Source: G965279335 sp965279285 (GTDB taxonomy: Bacteria; Pseudomonadota; Gammaproteobacteria; DSM-16500). Taken from it: 64,000 bases of DNA. Both the position numbers and the translations under genes were made by a program. The notes below the pieces were generated by a model. The model saw only the letters and a list, made by a program, of their open reading frames with translations, did not search any database and was not told the origin of the DNA. The stretch covers positions 1 through 64,000 of the forward strand of contig OZ257147.1 of assembly GCA_965279285.1 (NCBI GenBank), written 5' to 3'. Of the stretch, positions 19,601 through 28,265 are shown piece by piece (the first letter of the stretch is position 1; every line of letters starts with the position of its first letter).

Positions 19601-20317
19601 TATCTTGTGGTTCCGCAAAGTGTTTTCTCAAATGATGTTTGTGTAGATCATGTTTTATCACCACAATGCTCTAAGTATTTTGGTTTTTCTCGTGCTGAGA
19701 TAGAATTACACCTGGGAGATCTAGCTACTAAAGATTTACTAGTTAATTTAGAAAGTTGGTATGGCGGTTATCAAATGGGTGCTATACGACAGTTTGAACC
19801 AGGGTCAGTAACAAACTTTATCCATGATAATGTTGCTTCTTTAAGTAGCCAAAGTCCGTTTTATAATTATTGGTTAAATATTGGTGACAATGCTTATATA
19901 GAAAATTTAATTATGGCAGCAGAAATTTCAATTAAAAAGCAACTTAAAAATCTATCAGAAAAGAAAGCTATTTTTGAGAAGATTGATGCCAATACAGTAT
20001 TTGCTAATATCAATAAAGATCAGCAAACATTATGGAGTTTTTTGCTACTCAGTGGTTGTTTGACTATTCGGCCAGATAGCGCAAATAATGATGAGAAAAG
20101 ATGTGGTTTAATTATACCTAATCAATCATTACTAGAATATTATGAGAGGTTACTTAAAAGATGTCTTGAGGATGAAAAGAAGCTTGCAAGTAAGGCTGGT
20201 ATAGTTAACCATTCAAGTGTTTTTTCGCCGGCTAAACAAGAAACAGCCGCACATGTAAATGTGCCTTCACCTCAAACACTAGATAATATGAGTAATTCAC
20301 CAAAACTTAACATATAA
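16607..20317 (+). CDS. GlnD/DUF294-type nucleotidyltransferase-like plus AAA-ATPase-like protein
   Basis: 1236 aa, start preceded by GCAAGGAGCGAGT. The N-terminal half contains the nucleotidyltransferase signature GSLAREEITPYSDLE at about 222-236, the GS..D.(D/E) pattern of GlnD-like/DUF294 enzymes, followed by helical regions with weak TPR character around 590-720. From about residue 765 the protein matches the AAA-ATPase-like family (PF09820): LIDKTLFIKEVIDD, the P-loop-like RPRRFGKTLNMSML and Walker B VLIDEYDTP. Members of this family usually continue into a PD-(D/E)XK nuclease-like domain after the IPN segment. Here the protein ends about 60 residues past IPNQSLLEYYERLL, so the nuclease part is missing. 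The same domain occurs in the next gene. Role unknown. Confidence 0.75.
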   Translation: MFFGLVPDVKSAPAAKQEVVNKSITPLPETKEVRITKTQIDTLKKHALDCLEKANQIKQQQQSHKSYEYCLQAAFYYQAANVLAKENELEKEGPVILKELAKLDQKFPTLAFETYVAEKPFNTAIDLKDGNQVQITAKIDPHAHKKILIDIRELANKQLKTYREQFDPKVSVSSSKPLTMQTIYKDITCQIKKLFIKIINESVTQYKNLTKTPPPCDYVFIALGSLAREEITPYSDLEFGLIIEDKQDKGINEKNKIYFRDLCRLINFNLLALGETPASALGIKMPIIDGKVITNPVRKGICFDACVPGGYKNPLGKRDAKGEIVFELIGTPTELADYQDEKYYNENGKLKDEPFLPGSLAHSCSISIEAKLSERKLLDDYQSKVTKKLNEHIKNKSLRERRALKLLYIDLERFQLKLGRHEADKLLFSAKHDFYRLPNTIIDHLALYYGKKELSLWDRVECLTEVFKPEFAKKIQMAIDIIVEMRLAIYLDAEEQKEITEFKGFADIFSNPNMHDEKNPAYIKTPNKKYQFRVKDIFTALSHLFWLQKLANNFCDNPVNDNLCHEIKELDSQFVRARSLDLLCKKKEAISVYNTYLKTTDEQSAEHEECLVHKALANFSIEEELQGVHDFTIICQRFNNLNLQHLDKQLKFARYAVLFAPLLAKHNFFNDSLGLLEKAELIFKHQLGSGHPEYNELCLTRVLVTRKKTSNGDQNIQENFDKRLNLFLAELTEKLGGNLKKTENDKSLVQDTKQDHSKVLPPATIDEKLNINAFALGNSDYKSVIEQKGLLIDKTLFIKEVIDDKTQVKLIIRPRRFGKTLNMSMLKYFFKTTKKEHEHAELFTGKAIWRQEEKYRSEQGQYPVIFISFKEITSNDLKEIYDEIKYALSGLYSKYKEMLFEKNIIKVNTLEQKDYDAVIERKAEDAIIKKAYKKLTEHLHKAYRKKVIVLIDEYDTPIQLAYMSGSSSISAITELISNILKPLLTNNNCIYRAILTGTYLVVPQSVFSNDVCVDHVLSPQCSKYFGFSRAEIELHLGDLATKDLLVNLESWYGGYQMGAIRQFEPGSVTNFIHDNVASLSSQSPFYNYWLNIGDNAYIENLIMAAEISIKKQLKNLSEKKAIFEKIDANTVFANINKDQQTLWSFLLLSGCLTIRPDSANNDEKRCGLIIPNQSLLEYYERLLKRCLEDEKKLASKAGIVNHSSVFSPAKQETAAHVNVPSPQTLDNMSNSPKLNI

Positions 20318-20372
20318 TAAAGCAGTTATAAGATTCTTTATGAATTAATGAATCTTAAATTAGGAGAAGAAA

Positions 20373-23300
20373 ATGCCATTAACACAATCATTCACAACGG
20401 CAGCTAATACTTTAAGTCCATCGTCACCGCTATCAATATCTGCATCAATGCCAGAGCTTGATTCATTAATGCGCTTACCTAGAAGTGGTATGTCTTTATT
20501 ACCAAAGTTTTCTTTGTCAGCAGCAGATATGTCATTAGGCAGGAGTGTCTTCTCGCCGCAAATAAGAGACGGGGAAAAAAGCGAATCTACTATTAGTATA
20601 TTCTCTGCACCAAAAGTTAAAAATAAATTTTTAATAAAATTAGAGTCATATGAAGAGCAGTTGAAAAAAAATGTTGACGATGTTGAAGCATATTTTCAAC
20701 AGGGAATTTTGTTACACATGCTAAATCGGCATCAAGAAGCCCGACAAAGTTTAGTAACGTTTTTAAAAAGCAAGCCAAACCATGTTGTTGCTTTAATGTA
20801 CTATGGGACTGTACTTTATGAACTTAAATCCTTACGCGAAGCGCAAACAGCTTTTGAAAAAATACTGAAATTCGACGTGCAACAAAATAATGCGGATTTA
20901 TTACACGCACGAGCAATAGCATTATATTTTACCAATAAAAATAAAGAAGCTATGGTCAGTTGTAAACAGGCTTATGAACTACGTCCCAAAGACCCAGCTA
21001 TAGCTAATGACCTGGGATTTTTGTTGGCAGAAAATGGCAAGCATGAAGAAGCTTTGCATTATTATCAGTTAGCAGTGAAATTAGATGCAGATTATTTTCC
21101 TGCGCTTGCTAATCAATGCACGTCTTTGAATAAATTAAAGCGCTGGAAAGAGGCATTAGAGTGTTTAACCCAATATTTAGGTTTATGGCCAGACAATGTT
21201 GACATTATTTTTCAACAAGCTGAACTGTTACTCAGCTTAGGTGAGGCCAATAAAGCAATTGCTTGTTATAACGTTGGGCTTGTGAAAAACCCTTTCAATA
21301 GTGATTTGCGTACTGCACTCAATAAAACGTTGGCGATACATCATGCGGGAGTTGATGATAAACAGGATTATCCTAGTGTTATTACGTTACCCAAAAACAC
21401 TCCCGCTAGTATTTCGGTTGCTATAGGAGGCAGTGATTTTAAATCTATGGTAGAGCAGGGAAGCCTGCTTGTTGATAAAACGCTGCTAATTAAAGACATT
21501 ATTGATGATAAAACCCAAGTTAAATTGATCATCCGGCCACGGCGTTTTGGTAAAACGCTAAATATGTCAATGCTCAAATATTTTTTTGAAAAGACAGAGA
21601 TTAAGCATGAGCATGCTGGATTATTTAAAGATAGATCTATTTGGCTAGCAGGTGAGTTATATCAACGCGAGCAAGGGCAGTATCCAGTATTATTTATTAC
21701 CTTTAAAGAGGTTAATGGTGATAAATATAATGATGCTTATGCTAAGGTTCAATACTTATTGTCGGAATTATATAAAGAATATAGAGATTCATTATTTAAC
21801 GGTATTCTTAAAAATCGCTCGTTTGAACAAAAAGATTATGATGCTGTGGTTGAGCGTAAAGCTGATCTGGTGGTAACTAAAAACGCTTTGAAAAAGCTAA
21901 CTGAGCATCTGCATAAAGCTTATGGCAAACCAACCATTGTTTTAATTGATGAATATGATACTCCGCTGCACGCTAGCCAAGAGCATGGTTACTATCCTCA
22001 AATGACAACTCTGCTTAAAGATATGCTAAGCCCTTTGATAAAAGATAATCCTTCTTTATATCGAGGTGTTATAACTGGTATTTTGCGAGTAGCTAAAGAA
22101 GGTATTTTTTCGGGATTAAATAATATCAAATTATTTAGTATGTTGTCAGATGCTTACGCTGCGCATTTTGGGTTTTCACTAGTAGAGGTTAAATCCTTAT
22201 TAGGAACTGCAGCTACACCGGATGTATTGGATACACTAGAAAGTTGGCACGGCGGATACCAAATAGGTTCGCGGCAAATGTTTAACCCTTGGTCAATAAT
22301 AAATTTTATTCAAGATAATCTATATACAACAAACAATAAAGCTCCTTTTTGTCCTTACTGGTTAGATACTGCTGAGAATACTTTATTAGTGAAACAATTT
22401 GGTGAACCAGACAATGGAATGAAGAATACGCTCAAAGCGTTGCTTGAAAATAAATCGATTGTTAAAGAAGTGAGTGAGCATATCGTATTTTCTGATATTG
22501 CTAAAAACAAAGAAATGTTGTGGAGTTTTTTGCTATTGAGTGGTTATTTGACTGTTTCATCTGCTACTCAAGAATCTTATCAAGGCAGCGCTTCAAAAGA
22601 GTTGCTGATCCCCAATAAAGAGATCTATATATTTTATGAAACATTAAGCAGGTCTTGGCTGAAAGATGAAAAAATACCGTTTGCATTTAAACGCTTAGAT
22701 AAAGTTTATATGTCTTCAGAAGAAAAAGCGGCTATTGACAACCATAAAAGCTATTATGTAAAAGCTGTAAATGATCAAGATAAATTATTGGTTGCTGAAA
22801 CTTTAATTTCTTATGGTTATGCTGATAACGCCATGCTTCAATTTCTGATACAAAAATTACTGGAAGTTAATCCACCGAATCAGCGGCGCGCGCAAAATTT
22901 ATTGTTAAACTCGAATGTCATAAAACAAGTTAATTTAGTAGATAAAGAAGTAGGCAAAGCGTTATTGGTTGCGCAGAGATACAAAGAAAGATCAAATATT
23001 GTGAAATATATTTTTCCTTTGCTTACTAAATTTGCTATTTCGTTGACAAAAATAGTAGAAAATGCAAATAAAGCGTTGCGAAATGATGATGATGCAGTGC
23101 GGAAAACAGCGCTTGAAATTTTAAAGCATTTGGCGCTGGCTGATGCTGAGAAAAGCGCGCTTCCTTTGTTGCTGTTGGCATTGCAAGATAAAGATAAAAA
23201 CGTGCAGCAAACCGTCGCTGATTTTTTATACCCTTTGGATGGCTCAAACGAAAAGTTTGTTAATTCTTTGCTAGATATGGTGCGTCAGAAAGAACCTGAT

Positions 23301-26300
23301 AAGAAGCAGGCTGCTATTGCAGGTTTGGGTTTTTTAGATAAGCGAAATGTAACGGTAAGTAAAATTTTGCTAGAAATGCTGGGTGATGGGAATCTAAGCA
23401 TACGGCACCTAGCAGCCGAAGCTTTTTTGCGAACCAGATCAAATTCATTTCAACAACATAACTCATTTGCTAGGCGACGATCGCCATGGGAAGATACTGA
23501 TGATGCGCGGAGTTTTTTTTATCCAGAAGTAGCAGATGAGTTGTTTGAACTTGATAATGTCAATGTAGGAGTTCCTGATCAAAAAAGTAAAGAATTAACA
23601 AATAGTGGTGATGCGCAGAAAAATAGTTCAAAAAATGATCAAAAAAATCGGCAAGCCGTATTAACAATAAAACTGCCTGAAGCTTTAGTTGTTGTTCTAA
23701 TTCTTGCATTAGAAGATGCTGACGATATGGTTCGACAAGCAGCCACCAAAGTGTTTTCTCAATTAAAGAAACCCACAGCAACAATCATGAGCGCTTTATT
23801 GAAAAGAGTGCGTGATAAAAATGAACAAATTCGACACCTTGCTGTAGAAGCCTTAAGCCGATTAGGTGATGTTAGTGAGCCGGTAGTGAATGAGTTGCTA
23901 AAAATGTTGCTCAATAAAGATCGCAACGTACGAAGAGCGGCAGTAAAATCTTTAAGAAAATCAATTAATAAAATTGGAATTGTGACTAAAGAATTGCTGA
24001 CTCTATTACAAGACCAAGATGAATCGGTGCGAGGAGAAACAGTTAAGGTATTAGGTTATTTAGAAAAACCCGATGAGCTTGTAATCTCTGCATTACTTCG
24101 TCGATTAGAAGATGAAGAATATGCTGTACGAATGTCGACGGTAGAGGTATTGAATCGATTAATTAATTCACACGAAATAGTATTTAACACGTTATTAAAT
24201 TTGCTACAACATAAAGATGATTCTGTATGGCGTACCGCAATGGAAGTGTTGAAGCATTTAAAGGATCCCTCTGAAATAAAAATAAAGATGCTACTACAAA
24301 CACTACCAGCTAAACGTAATAATGCCGATTGGTATGCGGAAAAAGGTATCATTTTTGATAAGCTCAAACTTTATGAGGAAGGCTTGCTATGTGATGAAGA
24401 GGCTTTAAAGCTGGAGCCGAATAATGCTAACCGGCATCGTTTTAAAGCCATTTCACTTAGCAGACTCAATCGTAATAACGAAGCGTTGGTGTGTTATGAG
24501 CAGGCGCTGAAACTGGAGCCTACTAATGCGCTGTATCATCGTAGTAAAGGTGTTGCATTTGAACATCTCAAGCGATATGACGAAGCGTTGGTGTGTTATG
24601 AGCAAGCGCTGAAACTGGAGCCTACTAATGCGCTGTATCATCGTAGTAAAGGTGTTGCATTTGAACATCTCAAGCGATATGACGAAGCGTTGGTGTGTTA
24701 TGAGCAGGCGCTGAAACTGGAGCCTACTAATGCGCTGTATCATCGTAGTAAAGGTGTTGCACTTACAAATCTCAAGCGATATGACGAAGCGTTGGTGTGT
24801 TATGAGCAGGCGCTGAAACTGGAGCCTACTAATGCGCTGTATCATCAGAGTAAAGGTGTTGCACTTACAAATCTCAAGCGACATGACGAAGCGTTGGTGT
24901 GTTATGAGCAGGCGCTGAAACTGGAGCCTACTAATGCGCTGTATCATCAGAGTAAAGGTGTTGCATTTGAACATCTCAAGCGATATGACGAAGCGTTGGT
25001 GTGTTATGAGCAGGCGCTGAAACTGGAGCCTACTAATGCGCTGTATCATCGTAGTAAAGGTGTTGCATTTGAACATCTCAAGCGATATGACGAAGCGTTG
25101 GTGTGTTATGAGCAAGCGCTGAAACTGGAGCCTACTAATGCGCTGTATCATCGTAGTAAAGGTGTTGCATTTGAACATCTCAAGCGATATGACGAAGCGT
25201 TGGTGTGTTATGAGCAAGCGCTGAAACTGGAGCCTACTAATGCGCTGTATCATCGTAGTAAAGGTGTTGCATTTGAACATCTCAAGCGATATGACGAAGC
25301 GTTGGTGTGTTATGAGCAGGCGCTGAAACTGGAGCCTACTAATGCTAACCACTATAAATCAAAAGGAACTGCTTATTTTCGATTAAATCTTTTTCAAGAA
25401 GCACTTATTTCTTATAATAAAGCCCTGGAACTTAAATTTACTGATACAGATGATTTTATTACGTGTTGTAACGATAAAGCCAATACGCTCTATCAATTAA
25501 AATGCTATGCGGAAGCAGCTGATAATTTTGTAAAAGTTTTACAACTTAATCCTTCTCCAGAACTCCAGATACTTTTTGACGAAACTAAAAAAGATTTGCC
25601 ATTTTACTTAGCGCCTGAGGAAGGTAAACAACAAGCGTTAGCTAAACTGCAGACAGGTAGCACAACACTTGCTTTAGCAAACAAGCCTGTTACCCCTGTT
25701 GATAAAAAAGTTGAAAACACTGTGCTTATTACAGAGCCAGAGTCAGTTAAACGTTTTAAAGGCGAAATCAAAGACCATCAAAATTTACGGCAGCTAGAAA
25801 GCAGTTACAGTTTGTTTGCCATAGAAGATATTGTTTTTGCTAACGATTCATTCAAGCAGACTATAACAGCATTACGTGCCGTATTATTACCACTGCAGCA
25901 ACATTCATTAATTAAGCAATTAACTCTGCTAAATAATTTAACGCAACAATTGAATGTGCCAGCTTGTTTTATAGCGCAAACGTCTAATACAGCTACGCTT
26001 GCTTATTGGTTTGGAATATTCACAAGGCAATCTCTTATTATTGTGGATCCTCTGCAAATAACGCTCGAATCTTCGATTTATCAACAATTGGACAAACTCA
26101 AAAATGAGTTGAAGTTAAAAGCAGTTTACATTGCTTCACCCGATAATATCCTGAATGCTAAAAACTTTGCTGCTAACAGTGGTGTGTTGTGTGTGGAATG
26201 GCTACGACAATTTGTAGTATTGCCAGTAGATACCTTGGCGAAATTACCAACTTATCTAACAACTGCATCCAAAGTGTTTGGAACGGGTCAGGGGGCATTC

Positions 26301-27941
26301 ACTTATCAAACTATTCAACTAACAGACACGGATTTATTACCCTCATCACTAAAGCAGGTGTTAGCGATAACAGAAATTGCTAAGGATCAAGTTAAACTTT
26401 TAGCGTTGCGTCAAAAACATTTAAATTTATTAATGACCCAATCTCAATCACCCGAGCAGCGTGATGAGCAAGCGTTAATTAATCAGCAGTTAAACAACCC
26501 ACTAATGCCTATTAGTTTGATGACAGACAAACATAGTCAAGCTTTAAATAAAAGATTTAGTGGCATAGCGAAAATTTATATGGCGGTCAATGCACAATTA
26601 GATATTATAGATCAGCTAAGTTTATTAAAAAAAGATATACCACTGGTAATACCATCTTATAAACAATCATCTTCGCAACTTTCTTCTTCCCAAGCTATTG
26701 AAGCACCTTCATCCACTGCAAGATTTTTAGAAAATTCTCGCCAAAACTTCCAGCGCGGTTGGAATTGTTTTGATTTGGCTATTGGTTTAGATACAGCATT
26801 AAATATTGAGGAAAAAGATGCAGAAAAACGTGCAAAAACTACACGCAATAAATTAGTTGCTTTCGCATTAGATGAAAAAAATATTACTGAATTTCGTCGA
26901 TTGTTAGCACCGGAAATTCGCCATGCAGCAGGGCTTACTACGGTTTATCTCAATCTGCAAAAAGAAAAAGAAACTGCGAATAAAGATCGCAACACTCGCT
27001 TGGCGGAATTATTCGGCGTGGCGGAAGTGTTAACGAAAGCCCGCTCCAATGAGGCAAGCACACAAGCCGTGGTGATGCAGCAAATAACAAAACTATTAAC
27101 AGAAGATGATCGCAGCAAACAAGATGTCAATGAAATAAATTTCGATCGTCACATGTTACCAATGTCTCTACAGACAAAAGCTCTGCGCAAATTAGTAAAT
27201 AAATACCAATTTGCTCATGATATGATGCAAAAAACAATTAGAGAACTGTGCGCACAATATCCACAAATGCAAGCGGCAGTAACAGCTTGTAAACAGACAT
27301 TAAGTCAAGCGCAAAATAATCGCGTAATTAATATTGTTTCCGCAGAAGAGCTCTACCAGTTTTTACAAACACCAGAACGACAAAAACAATATCCCGTTGC
27401 ATGGGAAGTTTATCATAAACAATATCAAGATAATTTTGTGCCGCATGAACAAGCACTGCAAGGTTATTGCGAAGATGAAAAAACCTACCGCACTTATGTC
27501 AACGACTATTATGGCAAACAGGGCTGGGTTGCTTTTCAACGCAGCTTCAAAGCGGAGGGCACCAGTACCTCTATGGTGGATATTGCAGCACGATTGCTAA
27601 ATGCACAGATCGTTGTATGTCAAAAAAATCCAACAATACAAAATGCCTGGGAAGAGATTTACTGCACTGCAACTCCCGTGCAAAATAATAAAAAAGTGTA
27701 TGTGCAATTTAACGGCCGCGATCATTTTATGGCACTGCAAGAAAATCCGGCTTACACAAAAAAATTAACAAGTTTCGCTGCGTCTGAAACAGCCGCATTG
27801 ATTGCTAATAGTTCTTTATTTCATACGCCAGTTTTATCTCACAGTGCGGCAACAACAAATCCTAATACTCCAAATAGTGGAAGAAAACCACCAGATCTTT
27901 CCTCGGGACAGTCGCATGCGAATTTTAAACATCTTATGTGA
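20373..27941 (+). CDS. Giant TPR - AAA-ATPase-like - HEAT - TPR - OTU-like protein
   Basis: 2522 aa, start preceded by TTAGGAGAAGAAA. Domain order: TPRs at about 80-320; AAA-ATPase-like domain at about 345-770 (RPRRFGKTLNMSML, VLIDEYDTPL, IPNKEIYIFYE) without the usual nuclease tail; HEAT-like repeats at about 870-1310 (VRRAAVKSLRK, VRMSTVEVLNRL); TPRs at about 1320-1740 that include nine almost identical 34-residue units; a helical region; and an OTU-like C-terminus with Cys2132 (GWNCFDLAIGL), a STSMVDIAARLL segment and His2451 (GRDHFMAL). The last part is clearly homologous to the end of the SEFIR/ankyrin fusion at 10884. ATP-driven switching, protein binding and deubiquitinase-like cleavage are inferred. 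The combination suggests a secreted multidomain effector. Confidence 0.8.
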   Translation: MPLTQSFTTAANTLSPSSPLSISASMPELDSLMRLPRSGMSLLPKFSLSAADMSLGRSVFSPQIRDGEKSESTISIFSAPKVKNKFLIKLESYEEQLKKNVDDVEAYFQQGILLHMLNRHQEARQSLVTFLKSKPNHVVALMYYGTVLYELKSLREAQTAFEKILKFDVQQNNADLLHARAIALYFTNKNKEAMVSCKQAYELRPKDPAIANDLGFLLAENGKHEEALHYYQLAVKLDADYFPALANQCTSLNKLKRWKEALECLTQYLGLWPDNVDIIFQQAELLLSLGEANKAIACYNVGLVKNPFNSDLRTALNKTLAIHHAGVDDKQDYPSVITLPKNTPASISVAIGGSDFKSMVEQGSLLVDKTLLIKDIIDDKTQVKLIIRPRRFGKTLNMSMLKYFFEKTEIKHEHAGLFKDRSIWLAGELYQREQGQYPVLFITFKEVNGDKYNDAYAKVQYLLSELYKEYRDSLFNGILKNRSFEQKDYDAVVERKADLVVTKNALKKLTEHLHKAYGKPTIVLIDEYDTPLHASQEHGYYPQMTTLLKDMLSPLIKDNPSLYRGVITGILRVAKEGIFSGLNNIKLFSMLSDAYAAHFGFSLVEVKSLLGTAATPDVLDTLESWHGGYQIGSRQMFNPWSIINFIQDNLYTTNNKAPFCPYWLDTAENTLLVKQFGEPDNGMKNTLKALLENKSIVKEVSEHIVFSDIAKNKEMLWSFLLLSGYLTVSSATQESYQGSASKELLIPNKEIYIFYETLSRSWLKDEKIPFAFKRLDKVYMSSEEKAAIDNHKSYYVKAVNDQDKLLVAETLISYGYADNAMLQFLIQKLLEVNPPNQRRAQNLLLNSNVIKQVNLVDKEVGKALLVAQRYKERSNIVKYIFPLLTKFAISLTKIVENANKALRNDDDAVRKTALEILKHLALADAEKSALPLLLLALQDKDKNVQQTVADFLYPLDGSNEKFVNSLLDMVRQKEPDKKQAAIAGLGFLDKRNVTVSKILLEMLGDGNLSIRHLAAEAFLRTRSNSFQQHNSFARRRSPWEDTDDARSFFYPEVADELFELDNVNVGVPDQKSKELTNSGDAQKNSSKNDQKNRQAVLTIKLPEALVVVLILALEDADDMVRQAATKVFSQLKKPTATIMSALLKRVRDKNEQIRHLAVEALSRLGDVSEPVVNELLKMLLNKDRNVRRAAVKSLRKSINKIGIVTKELLTLLQDQDESVRGETVKVLGYLEKPDELVISALLRRLEDEEYAVRMSTVEVLNRLINSHEIVFNTLLNLLQHKDDSVWRTAMEVLKHLKDPSEIKIKMLLQTLPAKRNNADWYAEKGIIFDKLKLYEEGLLCDEEALKLEPNNANRHRFKAISLSRLNRNNEALVCYEQALKLEPTNALYHRSKGVAFEHLKRYDEALVCYEQALKLEPTNALYHRSKGVAFEHLKRYDEALVCYEQALKLEPTNALYHRSKGVALTNLKRYDEALVCYEQALKLEPTNALYHQSKGVALTNLKRHDEALVCYEQALKLEPTNALYHQSKGVAFEHLKRYDEALVCYEQALKLEPTNALYHRSKGVAFEHLKRYDEALVCYEQALKLEPTNALYHRSKGVAFEHLKRYDEALVCYEQALKLEPTNALYHRSKGVAFEHLKRYDEALVCYEQALKLEPTNANHYKSKGTAYFRLNLFQEALISYNKALELKFTDTDDFITCCNDKANTLYQLKCYAEAADNFVKVLQLNPSPELQILFDETKKDLPFYLAPEEGKQQALAKLQTGSTTLALANKPVTPVDKKVENTVLITEPESVKRFKGEIKDHQNLRQLESSYSLFAIEDIVFANDSFKQTITALRAVLLPLQQHSLIKQLTLLNNLTQQLNVPACFIAQTSNTATLAYWFGIFTRQSLIIVDPLQITLESSIYQQLDKLKNELKLKAVYIASPDNILNAKNFAANSGVLCVEWLRQFVVLPVDTLAKLPTYLTTASKVFGTGQGAFTYQTIQLTDTDLLPSSLKQVLAITEIAKDQVKLLALRQKHLNLLMTQSQSPEQRDEQALINQQLNNPLMPISLMTDKHSQALNKRFSGIAKIYMAVNAQLDIIDQLSLLKKDIPLVIPSYKQSSSQLSSSQAIEAPSSTARFLENSRQNFQRGWNCFDLAIGLDTALNIEEKDAEKRAKTTRNKLVAFALDEKNITEFRRLLAPEIRHAAGLTTVYLNLQKEKETANKDRNTRLAELFGVAEVLTKARSNEASTQAVVMQQITKLLTEDDRSKQDVNEINFDRHMLPMSLQTKALRKLVNKYQFAHDMMQKTIRELCAQYPQMQAAVTACKQTLSQAQNNRVINIVSAEELYQFLQTPERQKQYPVAWEVYHKQYQDNFVPHEQALQGYCEDEKTYRTYVNDYYGKQGWVAFQRSFKAEGTSTSMVDIAARLLNAQIVVCQKNPTIQNAWEEIYCTATPVQNNKKVYVQFNGRDHFMALQENPAYTKKLTSFAASETAALIANSSLFHTPVLSHSAATTNPNTPNSGRKPPDLSSGQSHANFKHLM
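24480..25345 (+). repeat. 9 x 102-bp tandem repeat encoding TPR units
   Basis: The motif GAAGCGTTGGTGTGTTATGA recurs with exact 102-bp spacing at 24480, 24582, 24684, 24786, 24888, 24990, 25092, 25194 and 25296. Units differ at only a few bases (GAGCAGGCG/GAGCAAGCG, CATTTGAACAT/CACTTACAAAT, CATCGTAGT/CATCAGAGT). Each unit encodes one 34-residue TPR in frame with the giant gene. The low divergence shows recent expansion or active homogenisation, and copy number is likely to vary between isolates. Confidence 0.97.
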
Positions 27942-28034
27942 TGTGCGTGTGTGGGGTATTTTGACTTTAGCCGCAACAACCCAGGTTTTATCTAAATCCA
28001 CCTAAAAGTACGATACCTTCCCCTAAAAAATTGA

Positions 28035-28265
28035 TCAAAATAGTTTTGCACCTGCAATCATGCTTTCAATGTCAATGTCTGGTGGATCGAGTGAAAAGAT
28101 AAAATTACCCATAAAATTGATATGCACCCAAGCAATTGGCGAAATACGCTTGATCATTTCAACAATTTCCTTGTCGCTCATTTTCTCGTATTTTTTTAAC
28201 AACTCGGTTAGTAAATAGAGCCTGTCCCAATTAAGAAAAGCGCCTGTAATTACAGCGTTTTCGCC
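28035..28265 (-). pseudogene. Tn3-family transposase C-terminal remnant
   Basis: The minus-strand frame reads ENAVITGAFLNWDRLYLLTE and, further on, ISPIAWVHINFMGNFIF. The second string follows the Tn3 TnpA C-terminal pattern LSP..W.HIN..G.Y, and the first resembles the preceding V.N....W...Y helix. Only about 75 residues remain and there is no catalytic core. It abuts and partly overlaps the apparent left end of the neighbouring IS, so the rest was probably lost when that element arrived. Confidence 0.6.

Noticed and set aside
24480..25345. CRISPR-like periodicity
   Set aside because: The period is 102 bp with almost no unique spacer, and it is coding in frame throughout.
24453..25352. 299-codon minus-strand open frame over the TPR array
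   Set aside because: It is the antisense of nine identical 102-bp units; one stop-free unit makes the whole array stop-free. No ribosome binding site and no family.
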